Part shown: piece by piece, positions 1-11,698 of the stretch
Position numbering within the stretch: position 1 is the first letter of the stretch
Layout of the letters: the number at the start of each line of letters is the position of its first letter
NCBI GenBank assembly: GCA_963930655.1
Contig: OZ005620.1
Location: forward strand, 17,055,001-17,119,000
Direction: 5' to 3'
DNA from: Myrica gale
Taxonomy: Eukaryota > Streptophyta > Magnoliopsida > Fagales > Myricaceae
DNA length: 64,000 nt
The notes under the pieces: model-generated
The model's database searches: none
The model's input: only the letters and a program-made list of their open reading frames with translations
What the model was told of the DNA's origin: nothing
Position numbers and translations under genes: made by a program

Positions 1-624
1 TTAAAATAAACTATATTAAAATTTGGTGAAAAAGTATAAAGAAAGAATACTTGATAGAATTTTTTTCCTAAAGTTATTAGAGTTTATGTTAAATTTTATG
101 AGATTTAGGAAGTTGATTGCAACTTTTTATGTGTTGAATTTTTTTTTGTGAAAATGGTGAATTTTTTTAGTGGCTGAACATTGTAAAAAGACCTCAAAAG
201 GTTGTAAAAGTTTAAAGTGAAAATTTTTAAAGATATTTGATTAAAAATTAACTTCTATTGAAATTTGTAAAATGCTTAAAAATATATGATTCGATAAAAA
301 AAATTAATAAAAAGATATGATGAAAAAGTATAGAAAGAGCATATTTGATTAAATTTTATTTTTTAAAATATATTCAAATTTATGTGAAAAGATGTTGAAG
401 TTTAGGTTGAATTTTTTTAAAATTTAGATTTTCAGTTATGAATTTTGTTGTTTTCAAAATATTCATTTTTTTTTATGAATTTTTCCTCCGCGAAACATCA
501 CTTTATTTTTTTTTCTAAGAAAAAAAAAGCAATCTTGTGCTTTCTCGGAGGCAATGTAACAGCTGGTACGTCGAGACTTTTGTGGGCTCATTTTAAGGCC
601 CAAAATATCACCCTATATATCTTA
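1..624. other. AT-rich stretch without a recognised gene
   Basis: The stretch is strongly AT-rich with recurring phrases such as 'gaaaaagtata' and 'gtttatgtgaaaa'. The same phrases appear in the MITE-like blocks near 2085-2215 and 4461-4749, so this is probably degenerate MITE or hAT-derived DNA. No conserved protein was recognised on either strand. Confidence 0.5.
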
Positions 625-2030
625 GGCTCTTAGCCATTTTTTTTTTCTGAAATGACTAAAATTATATATTGAAAGAACAACGAAAATTACAATTTAAAAA
701 AAAAAAAAAACTCAAAGAGCCAGTGAGTTTTGGAGCCAATAATAAAGTGGCTATAATGGAGGACAGAAGGTCCTCAGTTGTGGTGGACACGAAGCGAAGG
801 GATATGAAGGTCTTAGAAAAAATGAACCCAAAAGCTCATTGAAAGAACAAAATCACCGCACAAGGCAGTGACAATTGCCACTGAAGGAGAGACAACAATG
901 TTGTATCTCCCGCTCCCTAAGAGCGCTTAACATGCAGTTCCAGTTGTAATTACATGACAAAACCACATAAATTAAAAAAACAACATAAAAACACACTGAA
1001 AAATCAAAACAAGTCTTAAACAAAGAGACAAACTCAAACGAGCAAAAGCATAACATAGACCAAGCTGGCTAGAACATGGCCGAAGACGGTGGTGGTGGCG
1101 GCGACGGCGACAGAGGTGGATGTGTAGGTGGTGGCCGCGCATGGTGGTGGTCATAGGATATCCAAGACCTAGAGGTGATAGAAGGAGCCATAGAGGCCAT
1201 ATATGGGAAGAAGAGCAGATTTCGAATTGCGGAAGGGGCTTCACGCGCTGCCAAAAGTGGCAGCACGTCAGATTCACGCGCCATTGTTGGCGAGCCGAAG
1301 AAGAAGCGCTGCGTAGATCTGGGTCGTCTGAGTGCATCTATGGGGCGCGTGTACACAAAACATGGCAGAGGATGCCCACCGTCACTCGGAAGTCACCTGC
1401 AAAACAAGGGAAAAAATCACCAAAACAACCAGCCATACACCAAACCAACGAGGAGTGGGGGGGAGAAGAAGGAGAAAAAAGGGGGGAAGGAGGATGGAGC
1501 AGAAGCTCCCACTCTCCCTTAGGGCTATGGCTGAACAAAACCGGACTCGTCCACAAAATCAGACCGACTTTGTGGTCCAGTCTTGATTGTGAAATCCAGT
1601 CTGAACCGGACTGGACCAGATTTATTAATATAAATAAAAAATATATTATATATTTTTTTAATGCAAATTACAAACTTAAAAAGTATAATTATAACCTAAA
1701 CTAAAACTGTGTTTTGTCATGTCCTTCTCCCTTCGAAATTAAACTAAAACAATTTATTTTTTTTAAAATAATAAATTAATAAAAAAAATGAAACCAGTCT
1801 GGACCCTTTAAAGTGGTCCAGACCGGACCACTTATAAGTGGTCAGGTTCAGTCCTCCATATAAGCACAACTAGAAATCCAGTCGGACCTGATTTTCGGTC
1901 CAAAAACTGGACCAGATTTTCGGTTGTGCAGCCTTACCTAGGGCGGCGCTAGTTAGGGGAAAACATAGAGAGTTTAGAGAGAAGGGGGTTTAGAAAGGGA
2001 CGATTTTTTTTTGTCGGCTCCAAGCCATTT
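625..2030 (-). mobile_element. Antisense poly(A) retrosequence with imperfect 15-bp TSD, carrying a nested hAT element
   Basis: A poly-T run begins at 637, so the poly(A) end of a minus-strand copy faces left. The flanks are GGCTCTTAGCCATTT (625-639) and GGCTCCAAGCCATTT (2016-2030), identical at 13 of 15 positions. A poly(A) tail plus a long TSD is the signature of target-primed reverse transcription, so this is a 5'-truncated LINE-like or LINE-mobilised insertion of about 640-2015. Its body resembles the blocks at 2502-3309 and 39739-40634: a shared phrase around 'aataaagtggctat', and 'gtcactcggaagtcacctg' shared with the second block. A 411-bp hAT element (1526-1936) interrupts it. No reverse transcriptase is present. 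Confidence 0.6.
1526..1936. mobile_element. Non-autonomous hAT element, GGTCC-rich
   Basis: The ends are imperfect inverted repeats: TATGGCTGAACAAAACCGG on the left and, read from the right end, TAAGGCTGCACAACCGAAAA. Flanking 8-mers CTTAGGGC (1518-1525) and CCTAGGGC (1937-1944) match at 7 of 8, the TSD length of the hAT superfamily. The subterminal parts are packed with GGTCC/GGACC motifs, as in the element at 11273-11698, so the two belong to one family. There is no coding capacity; the middle is A/T-rich filler. Confidence 0.7.
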
Positions 2031-2501
2031 GTTTCTTAGGTGAAAAGTCTCCTTAATGTCCTTGAAGCATTTTGAGAGAAAATTTATTAGAATTTTATTT
2101 TTGAAATGATAGAATTTATTAGAATTTTATTTTTAAAACATTTTGTGTGAAAAAATATTGAAGTTTGTGTAAAAGTTATTGATGTTTGTGTAAATTTTTT
2201 TGAGATTTTGAATGTTCGTCTTACAAATTTTGTGGAATACATTGTAAACGAACTTGCCCTAATGATTTAGGGGCTAAGACCTCCAAGTACATCATATCTC
2301 GTTTCGAGTGCTTAAGCGTAAATTCGAATAATTTATTATTGGACAAGTCTCAAACTCAACACACGTATATTGTGGAGTCAATTTGTATGCACCAAATAAG
2401 AAGAACTATCTTGGATAGCTGAGTAACTTCTCCCATGATTTAGGTCTTTTTTTTCTATTAAAAAAACTCCTTATTTTTTTGAGTCAGACCATTTGTCTTC
2501 C
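2031..2501. other. Non-coding AT-rich spacer
   Basis: From 2085 to 2215 the sequence repeats the phrase 'agaattttatttttgaaa' and related AT-rich motifs typical of the MITE-like blocks elsewhere in the window. No gene was recognised. Confidence 0.4.
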
Positions 2502-3309
2502 TTTTTTTTCTAATAAACATGAAATCCATTTCATTGATACCCAAACAAAGGATACAATGCTGATACAGACGACCAGACGAGGCCGAATACAAGGCACCGG
2601 GGCAAACAACCCATTACATCAACCCATAGACCGCCCGACGGGCGGTACAACCAATGGCCATAAAGGCCGCATAAGAACGGACCCGAAGGCTCGTGAAGAC
2701 AAAGCGGGTCCAAAGACCCGAACTAAACACCGCCGAAGGTGGCGGTCGCTGGAGGAGTGGGTAGTCGCGCACCGCACTCCCACTTCCTCGAGAGAACGTC
2801 AGCACCAGCACCGAAGGACACCGAGATCCACACCCAAAACCCAACGAAATGGACATCAACACAACAGAAATCAAAAACCAACACAACAGAAAGCAAAAAT
2901 ACCTCGAGCCGACCGGAAGCCATGGCCCCAAGACTCCACCAAGAACCCCTGCATCAGATCCAAAAAAAGGTGACCGCGTGTAAGCCACGTGGCCGCGCGT
3001 GAGGGAACACGCGTCGATCGATGGTGACCGGAGAATATTGGAGACGAGCTCCAGAAGCAGCTGATTTCGTCCTTGCCGAGCGTGACCGCCGAAGACCCAC
3101 CGGGAAGCTGGGATCTGGAGTTGAGAGCAAAGTCGGAGGGAGACCAAAATGAGGGGGGGTTTGAAGGGGAACCGGCCAAAAGAGGGAGGGGAACAGAAGG
3201 GGGACAGTGGGAGGGCAGGCGGAGGGAAGGGAAAACGTCTAGAGAGAAAATTAATTTTACGGTACACAAAACATGACAAAGGACGCTCACCGTCACTCGG
3301 AAGTCACCT
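2502..3309 (-). mobile_element. Antisense poly(A) retrosequence, second copy
   Basis: A poly-T run at about 2502-2509 precedes 'ctaataaacatgaaatcc', the reverse of a LINE-like 3' end. The far end (3257-3309, 'gtacacaaaacatgacaaa' then 'gtcactcggaagtcacctg') matches the retrosequence at 640-2015 (its bases about 1350-1399). After 3309 the similarity stops abruptly, which I take as the 5'-truncation point. I could not find a convincing TSD. The long open frames on both strands come from GC-rich composition and match no family I know. Confidence 0.45.
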
Positions 3310-3914
3310 GAATAAAGAATTATAGAAAATCTTACGGAGTGATGCACGTAACACAAGGAATACCACTTTTTCAATTGCACTCGCCGGTTGAGACTTACAA
3401 TCTACTTTTGTTTTCATTATTGAGGGGAGATATCCATCAGATGAACTACTCAATGATATATTCAAGCACGGCACGGGAAGGGCCACTTCCACATGGGCAT
3501 TTCTAATTTTCTGACTACAGCGTTTCTCCCGGCTACAGGAACTCCATCAAACCAGCTGAATTTTCACTACCCTATATCTTGCAAGCCTATGAGTCCAAGA
3601 TTTCCCATGTTCTGTCTGCGTCTATCCAGCTGATATTGTAACCAACGTGAGGCAAATAATCATCCACAATGACAGATAAATTACTCGATAGGCTGATAGC
3701 TCAGGCCTCAGGCCAATCTGGAAAGCTCTAAGAAACTGAAAACACAAGGACAAAACATGGACAATGCAATCTTTCATTGCTTAAAAACTAAATATATGGA
3801 CATGATGTTCTGATCTCTATCGATCTTAACATTAAAGATAGTAATATTTTGTCATCTGCTGCTAACTCTAACAATGCCTTAGTGCATCCACCCACAAGCA
3901 GAGCAGTATTTGGT
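3310..3914 (-). other. 3' flank or 3' UTR of the SKIP31-like gene
   Basis: This stretch lies directly downstream of the minus-strand stop codon at 3915-3917. It has no recognised coding sequence and probably contains the 3' UTR and a short spacer next to the retrosequence ending at 3309. Confidence 0.4.
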
Positions 3915-6900
3915 TCAGCGAAACCACAAAGCGGCTTCCAGCTCCTTTTCATCCGCGCAATTATATCCCAACTGATAAGCTCGTGCTGCCACACATACAA
4001 CACAATGAGATGATAAAAAGAGTTTCAGAAGATCATAAAATATGTAAAAGCAATGAGAGAATAAAAGTAAAAATAATTTGGATTACCAAAACGGCCGGAG
4101 CCCATGAATGGTTCTGCTTCATCTAGCCCACCACCTTGTTGCTGGTCCTGAAAGTTTAATGTTTTTTCAGGGAAGGAGAGAACATTACTATCAAATGAAT
4201 AAAAAATGCTACAGACTTCCAACTATAAAACTGCCAATCAAATGGGCAGAACAGTGTTTACTGGTGAAGTGGAAAGACAAAATTGCCAAACACAAAACAG
4301 AACAGATCACAGGTAGCTCAGAGAATCTATTTCTTGGGAACAGAATCAGTTTGCACGTTCATCACCAGAAGAAAAAAAGAAAAGAAAAAAAGAAGAGTTA
4401 ATTTTCTTTTTCTTTTTTGGGCCAGTATTTGGCTATGAAAGAAAACCACAGATACCGTTATGTTCGTTTTGAGAAAAAATGTAGGATTTTAGAGAAGTTG
4501 TGAATTTTTATGTTGAATAGTATTTTATTGGTGTTTGTGTAAAGGGGAGAGAGAAATGATTTGATGTAATTGTTTAATAAAAAAATATTGGAGTTATGTG
4601 AAAAAGTATAGAGAGATAAAATTTATGTTGAATAAAAAATTGTTGGAGATTGTGTAAAATGTATTGGTTTTTGTGTTTGAATTCTGAATATGTTCGGTAG
4701 TAGATTTCTGAATATACTTAGAATCCTGAAAAAAGTGTGAAAACGAACATATCCTAGTTCTGTCCCCTCTTCTGGCATAATTTAAAATTACTGAGGAGCC
4801 AAGGCGACCAACTTATAGTTTCGAATTCACAGCAAGAAAACCAATACAGAGTAACAGACTTATTGCAAAAAGAGCATAAAGAAAAGAAACGAAAAAAGAA
4901 AGAAAAAGGATGAGAAAATTATGCTCACAGCATCTGGCTCCATTTCAGCTGGCCAAAGTAATCTATCCAAGCAATGTCCAGATATTGTACACACCAAAAC
5001 CTCATTGGTGGTATCCATAACAACTTCTCTGCATGTATCATCACAGACTGGAAGATGAAACACAAATGGTAATTCGATAAGCTCAAAAGTTCCACAGTTA
5101 AACAACTACTTAAGACTGTCTCGATTGACACATAAAAGGACTGCCATTTTGAGAGGAGTGTTCATTACCATGGACATTCCCAGTCTTCTCGCAAACAAAT
5201 ACATCTCCAATACGGTAGTAAGAACATGTTTCTCCAGAACAAGCATGGTCGGTGAACACCTTATCAGTCAGGCCCCTGCTGCTTTTCCACATAGACACTT
5301 GATCAGCCACGGTCTTGTCAAGAAGTATACGGTCATCATTAACCTTCAAATGTAAAAGAGACAAAACAAAACCACTTGAAGCATTGTTCTAGAAGGAAAA
5401 TACATCCTCCAGATGTAGAGAGTTCGCAAACGTATTTAGGTTCAAGCACCACAAGAATTTTCTTACCTGTGAAGGAAGAGGTACTTGGCTTCTCTTCGCC
5501 GCTTGCATTTGGATGTAGTACTCTTTAAACTCAGTTGGGCAGTTTCTAACAAGCTCACCCATGTCCTCTTCATCGCGCTGAAGGAAGAAAAAGAATATCT
5601 CAGAGGTTCCGTGGTGCTTGAGTGCCAAAATTTTGAGTCAAAATTTTGATTTAATTAAAAAAACTACAAAATAATCTCTCTATCAAATCATACTTTTATA
5701 CTATAATAAATATAAATATTTATTTAAATATTCTATTTCTTCAATTTCCCATCAAGTCTCGTCTTCCCCCAAATTTGACCCATGATGAGAACCATCCTTG
5801 ATCCTTCTCCCTCCAAAAAAAAAAAACCAAAAAGGAGTGCGATGATAATTACTCAGCTAGAGCTTCATAAGAGTACCTGTATATAAAGCTTTTTCCAAGG
5901 ACAGTCCCGTAACTTTCTCGTAGGGGGCAATAAACCCCATCTCATGCAGTATCTATCTTTAGATGCATTAGCTTTCTCACAAGTAATTTCATATTAGCGA
6001 ACATTTGATAACATCTCAGAGCAGAATGAAAAAAGAAACTTTGGTAGCTCAAAGATGGATCAAGAACTAAAAAAAAAAAAGCTACTTATACACAATAGTA
6101 CTAATAATACTCACAAGCGACGCCATAAAAACTCATCAGACGCTGCATAAGTAAGGAATCTACAGACCAGAGAGCACGCTATAAGATCCTGCACGACATC
6201 ATCGACCACAAAAAGCCGATTACAACATGCAAAAAGCCGACAAACGAATACACATGAGTAGAGAATGGGTTAAGAAAAAAAAAAAAACAGGAGGGGTACC
6301 TCGGAAGAAAGGAATTTGAGTATATGAGGAAAGAGTTCAGGAGGGATTTTGCTGAACAACCCCGTGTCGATCCTCTTCGGTACGCTTCTGTTGTTATTGT
6401 TGTTCGATGACGATCCTCCTTCCTTCTCGTTCTCATTAACACGCACTTTTTTGGCTTTGGGCTCTTCCTCTGTTTTCGTTTCTTCCTGCATTCATGTATT
6501 CAACATAGTAATTATTTTTCTTCAATCCAACAGCCAGAAACCCCAAACCAGAGGGGAAAAAAACTATATTTAGTCGAATGAAAATGGAAGAACTTTTACA
6601 GGAGGAAAATGCTAGACCCAATTCTACAAAATTAAAACAGATTTACATTCAAATGAAACAAACCCCACACCAATCACCCAAAAAAGAATAGAAACTTAAA
6701 AATTAAAACAATGGAAATATTCAGAAAGACAATAATCTCTTTTTGATTATCGGGAAATCTTAGAACGAAACAAAAAATAGGAAATTTGAAAAAGAACACC
6801 AGTGAAATCAAGGTAAGTGCAGATACAAAGAAAGAAAAAGTCAGAACCTGGTCGGAGACCTCGGAGAGGACCTCCGATTCGAGGAAATGAGCCAAGCTCT

Positions 6901-6925
6901 CTTCTTCCTCGTCTAACACACTCAT
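3915..6925 (-). CDS. SKIP31: SKIP31-like F-box protein
   Basis: The coding exons on the minus strand are 6848-6925, 6300-6485, 6115-6188, 5877-5952, 5467-5577, 5169-5343, 4929-5047, 4087-4147 and 3915-3985. All junctions are GT-AG and the phases join to a 316-aa protein. The start is the ATG at 6925 ([20 protein letters not shown]). The F-box spans about residues 63-113, split by an intron ([19 protein letters not shown] then [19 protein letters not shown]). The C-terminal half carries cysteine-rich motifs ([33 protein letters not shown]) and ends after [19 protein letters not shown]. This order and length match the Arabidopsis SKIP31 family as I remember it. F-box proteins are substrate receptors of SCF ubiquitin ligases; the SKIP31 substrate is not evident here. 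The run of five Asn (about residues 49-53) is probably a lineage-specific low-complexity insertion. Confidence 0.93.
4459..4751. mobile_element. MITE-like element in the last long intron of the SKIP31-like gene
   Basis: The inverted repeat TATGTTCGTTTT (4459-4470) pairs with AAAACGAACATA (4740-4751) around an AT-rich, non-coding centre. If the terminal TA on each side is a duplicated target dinucleotide, a Tc1/Mariner-type MITE fits; PIF/Harbinger cannot be excluded. It lies between exon 7 (ending 4929) and exon 8 (starting 4147), so it enlarges an intron without touching coding sequence. Confidence 0.5.
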
Positions 6926-8083
6926 ACCGTCCTCCCTCTAAAAAAAGACGCCACAGCTTAGCGAAGAAATCGAGGTCGGATCGGACGAGGGCTGTAGGAT
7001 ACTAAGGGGATCACACGGATTGGTATTGAGGGTGCCGGAGATTTACGCCGGCGGCGGCTTTAGCCTTGTAACCAAACAGAAGGTAATCGAATCAAAAGAG
7101 ACGAGGATAAGCCAGCTGAGACACGCCTCAGTGGGTGGTCTGTTCGAATCAGAATTTCACGGGTGGGGGCCCATAGCATTGTCAGATTGTAAAGCCCAAA
7201 TTCTATTATATTTCTCTTAGGCCCATCGGAACGCTGAAGCCCAACCCAAACATGGGGAGCAGATCGTGTGCTGTGGCCCATATTGCCTCCTGAATGTAGA
7301 AAAATTGGGATTCCTTAGAGATCTGCAGCGTCAGGAAAGGAAGACACCAGAGCACTTTTACTCGTCTGATTGTGCTTCTATCATTTTACAGGGGCTGGAA
7401 ATGGGGCAACTATGTCTAAGCTATTTAGATAAGTTTCTTAAGGACACTTAATAAATACGAATATTAATGACTATAATTAAAATTATTTAATTCTTTAATT
7501 AGAGTACTTCAAGAATTTTCGAACATCCATTATAGGCCTCAAAAGAAATAAAAAGCTCCTACAAAATGTAGGCTTTAGATGACAAAAACAATTAATTGGA
7601 ATTAGAGGACCAATATCATAGTGTAAAAAACATATAAACTTAAACAAAAGACCAGGGAACGGATCTAATGTGTAATTAATGCTAAATTTGAAGCAATAAA
7701 TCAAAACTGCCTTTTGGGGTCCAAGGAGGGAGAGGAATAGGAAACTCCCCCTTAAACAAATTCTTTTTTCTCCTGCAACTTGTAATTTATCATTTCACTT
7801 ATGCATCCGATTTAAGGATTATAAACAGTTGTTACTTTGCAAAAAACTTCATTTTTCACCTTTGAACTATGAGGACAATGTCACTTTTAAGGTCTAAATT
7901 ACTAAGTTCTTCACATAGAACCTTAGAATTGTCAAAATTCATCAATGTGTATCCTTAAAATCGTACTAGATGGTCCATTTATAACATATGTGACACGATT
8001 TTGATCTTTGATTCTTTTTTCAAGACGCACATGAATGAATTTTGATAGTTTGATAGCTCAATAATTTATCATTCAAAAATTAT
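6926..8083. other. Upstream region of the SKIP31-like gene and spacer
   Basis: The first part (6926 to about 7100) is a GC-richer stretch that should include the 5' UTR and promoter of the minus-strand SKIP31-like gene; no clear TATA box was seen. From 7450 to 8083 the DNA becomes AT-rich and no gene was recognised. Confidence 0.4.
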
Positions 8084-8291
8084 GGTGTTTGCATGCCAAA
8101 ATTTTGAAAATTCGAAAAATTTTAGTTTATTGGAATATGTGAAAAAAGTGAAGAGAAAAATGATTTGAACGATTTTTTTATATATATTTAGCATGATAGA
8201 AAAAAATGATTTGATGGATAGAGATTATTTTATTAGATCAAATATTTAAAAATGACCAAATATTATAAAAATTGCTTCAGCGTGCAATGTA
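8084..8291. mobile_element. MITE of a family dispersed in the window
   Basis: The left end 'ggtgtttgcatgccaaaattttg' is matched by 'ggtgcttgagtgccaaaattttg' at about 5611 and, in reverse, by 'ggtgtttgagcattcaaaatttt' at about 14148-14170. All three sit next to AT-rich bodies containing 'ataatctctt/cc' or its complement. The right boundary is approximate, near 'gcttcagcgtgcaatg'. There is no coding sequence. Confidence 0.45.
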
Positions 8292-9168
8292 TTCCCCAAA
8301 TTATTGTTCTTAACATTGATATTTTAAACGTCTTTTTTTGCAATTACTTTTAATTAATAATTTAATTAGTGATTTTGTGTCATTTGATCTATCTATCTTC
8401 AAATCAAAGATGTGATCGATCACATCTTAATCCGAAGAAGTAAAAATAACAATTTAGAAAGAGTTATCAACACAAAAAGTTTTAACTTCTTCCAAAAATC
8501 CATCCCATTCTATCTCTCTCTATTTTTGCAACTGATTCTTCACAACTTCATCCAAACCCATGACATTAACAATGTATTGATCTTTTCGTTGTAAGACCTG
8601 TGATAATTCGTTTGTAATTCCTAGTATATTCCTCAACATATGCATAGTAAATACAAACTCAAAACTTTCCATCTTATCCATCAAACTCAGCCATGGATTT
8701 TTGTTCTGGGAGAGTATCATCCTCTTTTATGTGTTCAAGCACTTCCAATACTGATGACAACATGTTACGCCCCGTGCTGGTACTTACCCCCTCGAGAGGG
8801 GTGTTACACCACATAGTGAAGAGACATATTATTGTAGGGTGGTATGAACCCCAACGAGTGTCACCTACAATATTATAGGAATTATAAAACTATAAACAAA
8901 TTTTAAAAAAACTAAATGGTTTATTAGTATTGTAATGAAATATAGTAATTACCTGGTCGTGCGAGACTGATTTTTTGATTTTTGCCCCTTCCACTAGAAA
9001 TCTCTCCCTTGTCCAATCGCTCCACTATCTTCCCATGACAACTTTACCAAAGAGCATATTTCATTTTACATGAAGCTCCAACCATATTCACAATCATGGA
9101 AGTATAATTAAAAAAATCACCAACTTACAAGTTATTGTTTGCAATACCCACAATAATCAATTGAAGTT

Positions 9169-10455
9169 TGTGAGTCTTAGTTTTCAGGATTAAGGCAACC
9201 CAAAAGGGGGGTGAATTGGTTTTCTAAACTTTTCGCTTAAAACCCTCAAAGACGTGTTTGCAAGTAAAGCCTACTTTAGCACAAGTGTAAATATGCAACA
9301 AATATAAATAAGTGCTAAAAGTAAGGAGAAGTGTAAAAGAAACAAATACTCGATTTTTAGGTGGTTCGGCAAACCCGCCTACATCCACCCCTCAAGCTCT
9401 TTCACCGAGTCTTGATGTTTTCCTCTATCTTCCAATAGCTTTACACAATAGCTTCTGGATACTAAAGAACTGTACAAATTTTTTCTCCCAGACTCAACAC
9501 TTAAACCCACCCAAGTTTTTTTTTGGCTCACCACTCACAATCTCACCAAGCTTGAGATATACACTCTCAAAGCTTATTCTTTAGTGAAAAACCTCACTAA
9601 AGGAAACATCTCTTTTGATAGGAAGATGATAAACAAGACTCTCTCAAAGAGTGGATATAAAAAATGGAAAACTCTATCTCTTTATTCACACAAAGACAAG
9701 GATATGAAAGTGTGTTTTGTGTGAATGATATGAGAAATATAGAATAGGAAGGTTTAAAATATTTCTCAAGTAGTAGAAATGATATGTGGTCGTTGGTTGT
9801 TCATTTTGGATGAAATGAAGGTGTATTTATAGGCCACATATGAAAACTAGCCGTTGGGAGTCATCTGTTAAAACGAGCAGGTTGACCGCTACATGAACCG
9901 ATCGATTGCTTCAAGTTACCGTTACCCAACGATTATATTGTCAGAAGCTTAACGACTTTTTTTTCAAAACCAACTAGTCCACCGCTATACCAAGCGATCA
10001 AAGTATCAATCGACCGCTTCACCAGCCGGTCGACCTCTTTAACTTAAGCACATAGTCCGGTTATTTTAAAATCATGTTTTTGACCACTTTTAAACACCCA
10101 ATTTTAAAGCCTTACTTCTCATAAGTATATGAAAGGTTTGAAAGTTTGTTTGGGGTGTTTTGAAACCTTTAAAAATATTTTAATATTTCAATCTAAAGGT
10201 AAAACGGTTTATGCACGTTTTGAAAGATATGCAAGTGCGTGATTCAAATCCTTGTAAAAAATGAATAAAGAGTTACAATGATTATACCCTAAGGTCTTGA
10301 ATCTTCACTTTTGAGCTCCTTGCATATTCTTGATCTTCTTTCTTTCAAGTCTTTGACTCTTTGATCAAATCGTCTTTGTCTTTGAAGATGTCCATTTTAT
10401 AAACTTAATAAATTTATTGAAATCATCAAAATCTTGATTGTGCATAAAGCCAACA
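9169..10455. mobile_element. Solo LTR inserted in the hAT transposase pseudogene
   Basis: The 1287-bp segment starts TGTGAG and ends CCAACA, giving TG...CA ends on either strand. It is flanked by the perfect 5-bp TSD AAGTT (9164-9168 and 10456-10460). Removing it rejoins the transposase reading frame (HQL followed by QLIIVG), which confirms the borders. No gag, pol, primer site or second LTR is present, so this is a solo LTR left by recombination. The lineage (Copia or Gypsy) and orientation cannot be settled from the LTR alone. The body contains 'aaaaggggggtgaattgg' and repeated cgaccg-type motifs. Confidence 0.85.
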
Positions 10456-11272
10456 AAGTTGATGAGCAAAACAATGGATATAGGTATCAGAAGGATTGTC
10501 CCTCAAAATGAGAAACTTTAACCCATTGAACTCGCCTCACATGTTGGATGTCCCATCATACCTTTGACCTCTGAATCTAGATATTGACAATCCATGTCTT
10601 GCAAACAATTTGTCTATTGCATTTTTCAAAGATTCATAGCAAATATCAGGAACATGTTCCACACCAAGAAACCTTTCAATCACATGTCCACGTATGTTTA
10701 CATATCTCAAAACCACTGCTATTTGCTCATTCACTAAATTATCTCGAGACTCATCAACTATAGGAGAATAAAATCCATGCCCAATTTCTTTAATGATGGA
10801 AAGCGTGGTCTTAGCTGCACAAGCACTCACCATTTCCTTCTGCACTTTTGGAGAGGTCATTTGATTGTTTCCAGGAGCATTAGTGTTAAGTGTCTTAGCA
10901 ACCTTTTCATCACGTTGGCAAAACACGTTCAAAAGCTCGAGAAAATTACCCTTCCTTATTGAACTCTCAGACTCATCATGACCACGGAAAATTAATCTTT
11001 GCCCCCAAAACATAACGAATGAAATCTAAAACGATGTTAAATGAATGAGATAAGCATTCTCTTGATCGTGCTCGTGTCCGGATAACATGTACGATACACT
11101 TTGTTGCTGATTTTTGAGTGTTTCACATAGTTTTCTAGCTTCATTGTAAGCACTCAACATGTTCAACAAAAACCTTCACTGCTTTTTTCCAGTTGCTAAA
11201 GCCTATAGATGTAAACATATCTCCCTGGACTTCCCTTCTCTAGGTCGCCTAAACAAATAACACCACAAGCAA

Positions 11273-11698
11273 TAGGGTTGCAAGATCGGAATGCGGTCGG
11301 ACCGGATTTCCGGTCCTACTAATATAGAGGACCGGACCGGACCACTTATAAGTGGTCCGGTACAGGAGAAAGCAGTCCGGTCTGGACCACTTATGTGGTC
11401 CAGACCCGTTTTATTTATTTTTAAATAAAAAAAACATTTTTATTTTAATTTTAATGCAGAGGCACACTGGCAGAGTTAGAGCAGAAGCTCTACGCAGTGA
11501 GCGTCTGCTCTGCAGTATATATTTTATTTTTTTATAAAAACTTGAAATGCGGTCAGGACCGATTTCTAAAAATCTTAGACCGGACCAGAACACATTAATT
11601 CGGTTTTATGAATTCTGTCCAGACCGGACCAGATTCATCTGATAAAAACCACAAAGCCGGTCCGGTTTTGTTGTCTGGTCCGGTTCTGCTCAACCCTA
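11273..11698. mobile_element. Non-autonomous hAT element, GGTCC-rich, inside the transposase pseudogene
   Basis: The 426-bp element begins TAGGGTTG and ends CAACCCTA, perfect 8-bp inverted ends. It is flanked by the perfect 8-bp TSD ACAAGCAA (11265-11272 and 11699-11706). Near each end lie many GGTCC/GGACC motifs (for example 'ggaccggaccacttataag'), probably transposase-binding subterminal repeats. It shares this make-up with the element at 1526-1936. It splits the zinc-finger region of a different hAT transposase. Confidence 0.88.

Noticed and set aside
972..1704. Long overlapping open frames on both strands
   Set aside because: They lie in a poly(A) retrosequence, are GC-rich mirror frames, and match no protein family I know.
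2502..3309. TSD for the second retrosequence
   Set aside because: No flanking direct repeat of 8 bp or more was found around the poly-T start and the truncation point.
2531..3380. Several open frames of 60-221 codons on both strands
   Set aside because: Same type of retrosequence; composition-driven open frames without motifs.
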